From UBA668 sp966112835 (GTDB taxonomy: Bacteria; Actinomycetota; Acidimicrobiia; Acidimicrobiales; Ilumatobacteraceae), in assembly GCA_966112835.1 (NCBI GenBank), contig CBHWEI010000203.1:1-7513 (forward strand): 7,513 nucleotides of DNA, given 5' to 3'. Shown here piece by piece: positions 7,015 to 7,513 of this stretch; positions within the stretch are counted from its first letter, which is position 1, and every line of letters begins with the position of its first letter. A program made the translations under genes and the position numbers. The notes under the pieces are model-generated. The model worked only from the letters and a program-made list of their open reading frames with translations. It was not told where the DNA came from and ran no database searches.

Positions 7015-7413
7015 TCAGGTCCTGCGACGCTTGGGCTGACGGCAGCCGTTGTGGGGGACGGGGGTGACATCCTTGATCGAGGTGACCTCGATGCCGGTGT
7101 TCTGGATGCTGCGAACGGCGGTGTCGCGACCCGAACCCGGGCCCTTCACCTGCACTTCGACGCGACGGAGGCCGTGCTCCATTGCCGCACGGGCTGCCTT
7201 CTCGGCGGCCATCTGTGCAGCGAACGGCGTGCTCTTGCGCGAGCCCTTGAAGCCCACGCCACCGGAGGACGCCCACGAGATGACGTTGCCCTCGGTGTCG
7301 GTGATCGAGACGATCGTGTTGTTGAACGAGCTCTTGATGTGGACGACACCGTTGGTGACGTTCTTGCGCTCGCGCTTGCGGGGGCGGCGACCGCCCGGCT
7401 TCGGCTTCGCCAT
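7015..7413 (-). CDS. rpsK: 30S ribosomal protein S11
   Basis: S11 is a protein of the small-subunit platform that contacts 16S rRNA near the E site. The 132-residue product has the expected length. It has a basic N-terminal tail (about residues 1-20, MAKPKPGGRRPRKRERK), the core stretch around residues 22-60 with SSFNNTIVSITD, and the family signature VKGPGSGRDTAVRSIQ at about 89-104. The end, around 117-132, reads TPVPHNGCRQPKRRRT, typical of S11. The ATG is preceded by GAGGA about 5 nt upstream, and it overlaps the rpsM stop by one base. The stop lies 4 nt before rpsD, whose ribosome binding site (AGGA) falls inside the last codons of rpsK, so the two are probably translationally linked. 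Confidence 0.97.
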   Translation of the reverse strand: MAKPKPGGRRPRKRERKNVTNGVVHIKSSFNNTIVSITDTEGNVISWASSGGVGFKGSRKSTPFAAQMAAEKAARAAMEHGLRRVEVQVKGPGSGRDTAVRSIQNTGIEVTSIKDVTPVPHNGCRQPKRRRT

Positions 7414-7513
7414 TACTTCCTCACAGCCTTCTTCTTGTTGGCAACGGTCTTCTTCGGGCCCTTGCGGGTGCGAGCGTTGGTGTGGGTGCGCTGACCGCGG
7501 ACCGGCAGGCCCT
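7413..7513 (-). CDS. rpsM: 30S ribosomal protein S13, C-terminal end (partial)
   Basis: This is the last 32 codons and stop of S13; the rest lies beyond the window edge. Read in frame, the fragment begins GLPVRGQRTHTNARTRKG, the highly conserved C-terminal signature of bacterial S13, and ends in a lysine-rich tail (ANKKKAVRK). S13 sits in the head of the small subunit and its basic tail reaches toward the P-site tRNA. The TAA stop overlaps the rpsK ATG by one base (TAATG), a usual sign of translational coupling within the S13-S11-S4-alpha operon. Identity is close to certain; only the truncation by the window limits the description. Confidence 0.95.
   Translation of the reverse strand, partial: GLPVRGQRTHTNARTRKGPKKTVANKKKAVRK

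Noticed and set aside
7011..7070. Upstream extension of rpsD to 7070
   Set aside because: It would overlap rpsK and add residues foreign to S4; MARYTGPK at 7010 is the family start with AGGA 9 nt upstream.

Overview
The window is GC-rich and codes on the minus strand throughout, reading from the high to the low coordinate. The ribosomal protein set and its order (S13-S11-S4-RpoA-L17, then TruA and L13-S9) fit an actinobacterium (Actinomycetota). The cysteine-poor S4 and the absence of the long C-terminal tail often seen on actinobacterial L17 hint at a lineage away from the classic mycobacterial/streptomycete groups, perhaps Acidimicrobiia-like. That placement is only an inference.

Layout on the minus strand: (1) 7513-5027 is the end of the S13/alpha operon: rpsM (3' end only), rpsK, rpsD, rpoA, rplQ. 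It closes with a strong hairpin plus U-rich tail at 4966-5006. (2) 4963-4888 is a short regulatory stretch with two perfect GTTCACC units exactly 22 nt apart, which look like a PhoP-type PHO box, overlapping a plausible sigma70-like promoter. (3) 4888-3070 is a phosphate module: a DUF47 (PhoU-like) protein, a PiT-type phosphate permease and a 62-residue two-helix membrane protein. (4) 3031-650 holds dacB (D-Ala-D-Ala carboxypeptidase, PBP4 type) and truA (tRNA pseudouridine synthase), closely spaced and probably co-transcribed with the module upstream. (5) 649-1 has a promoter and leader, then rplM (L13) and the first codons of rpsI (S9).

The most notable feature is that rplQ has no stop codon. 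The L17 frame runs open from 5398 through its own terminator, the PHO-box/promoter region and the whole DUF47 gene to 4271, giving a nominal 375-residue L17-DUF47 reading frame. No minus-strand frame has a stop between the end of L17 homology and the hairpin, so a simple indel does not explain it; one substitution (GGA from TGA at 5029) would. The terminator, the promoter-like sequence and DUF47's own ribosome binding site all argue for two genes, so I annotate them separately and flag the stop loss as either a base error or a real and peculiar change.

Translation and transcription genes (rps/rpl, rpoA, truA) frame a phosphate-uptake and cell-wall block. I saw no mobile element, CRISPR, tRNA or rRNA. 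No wholly new system is evident; the points of interest are the rplQ stop loss, the PHO-box architecture and the small membrane protein coupled to pit.
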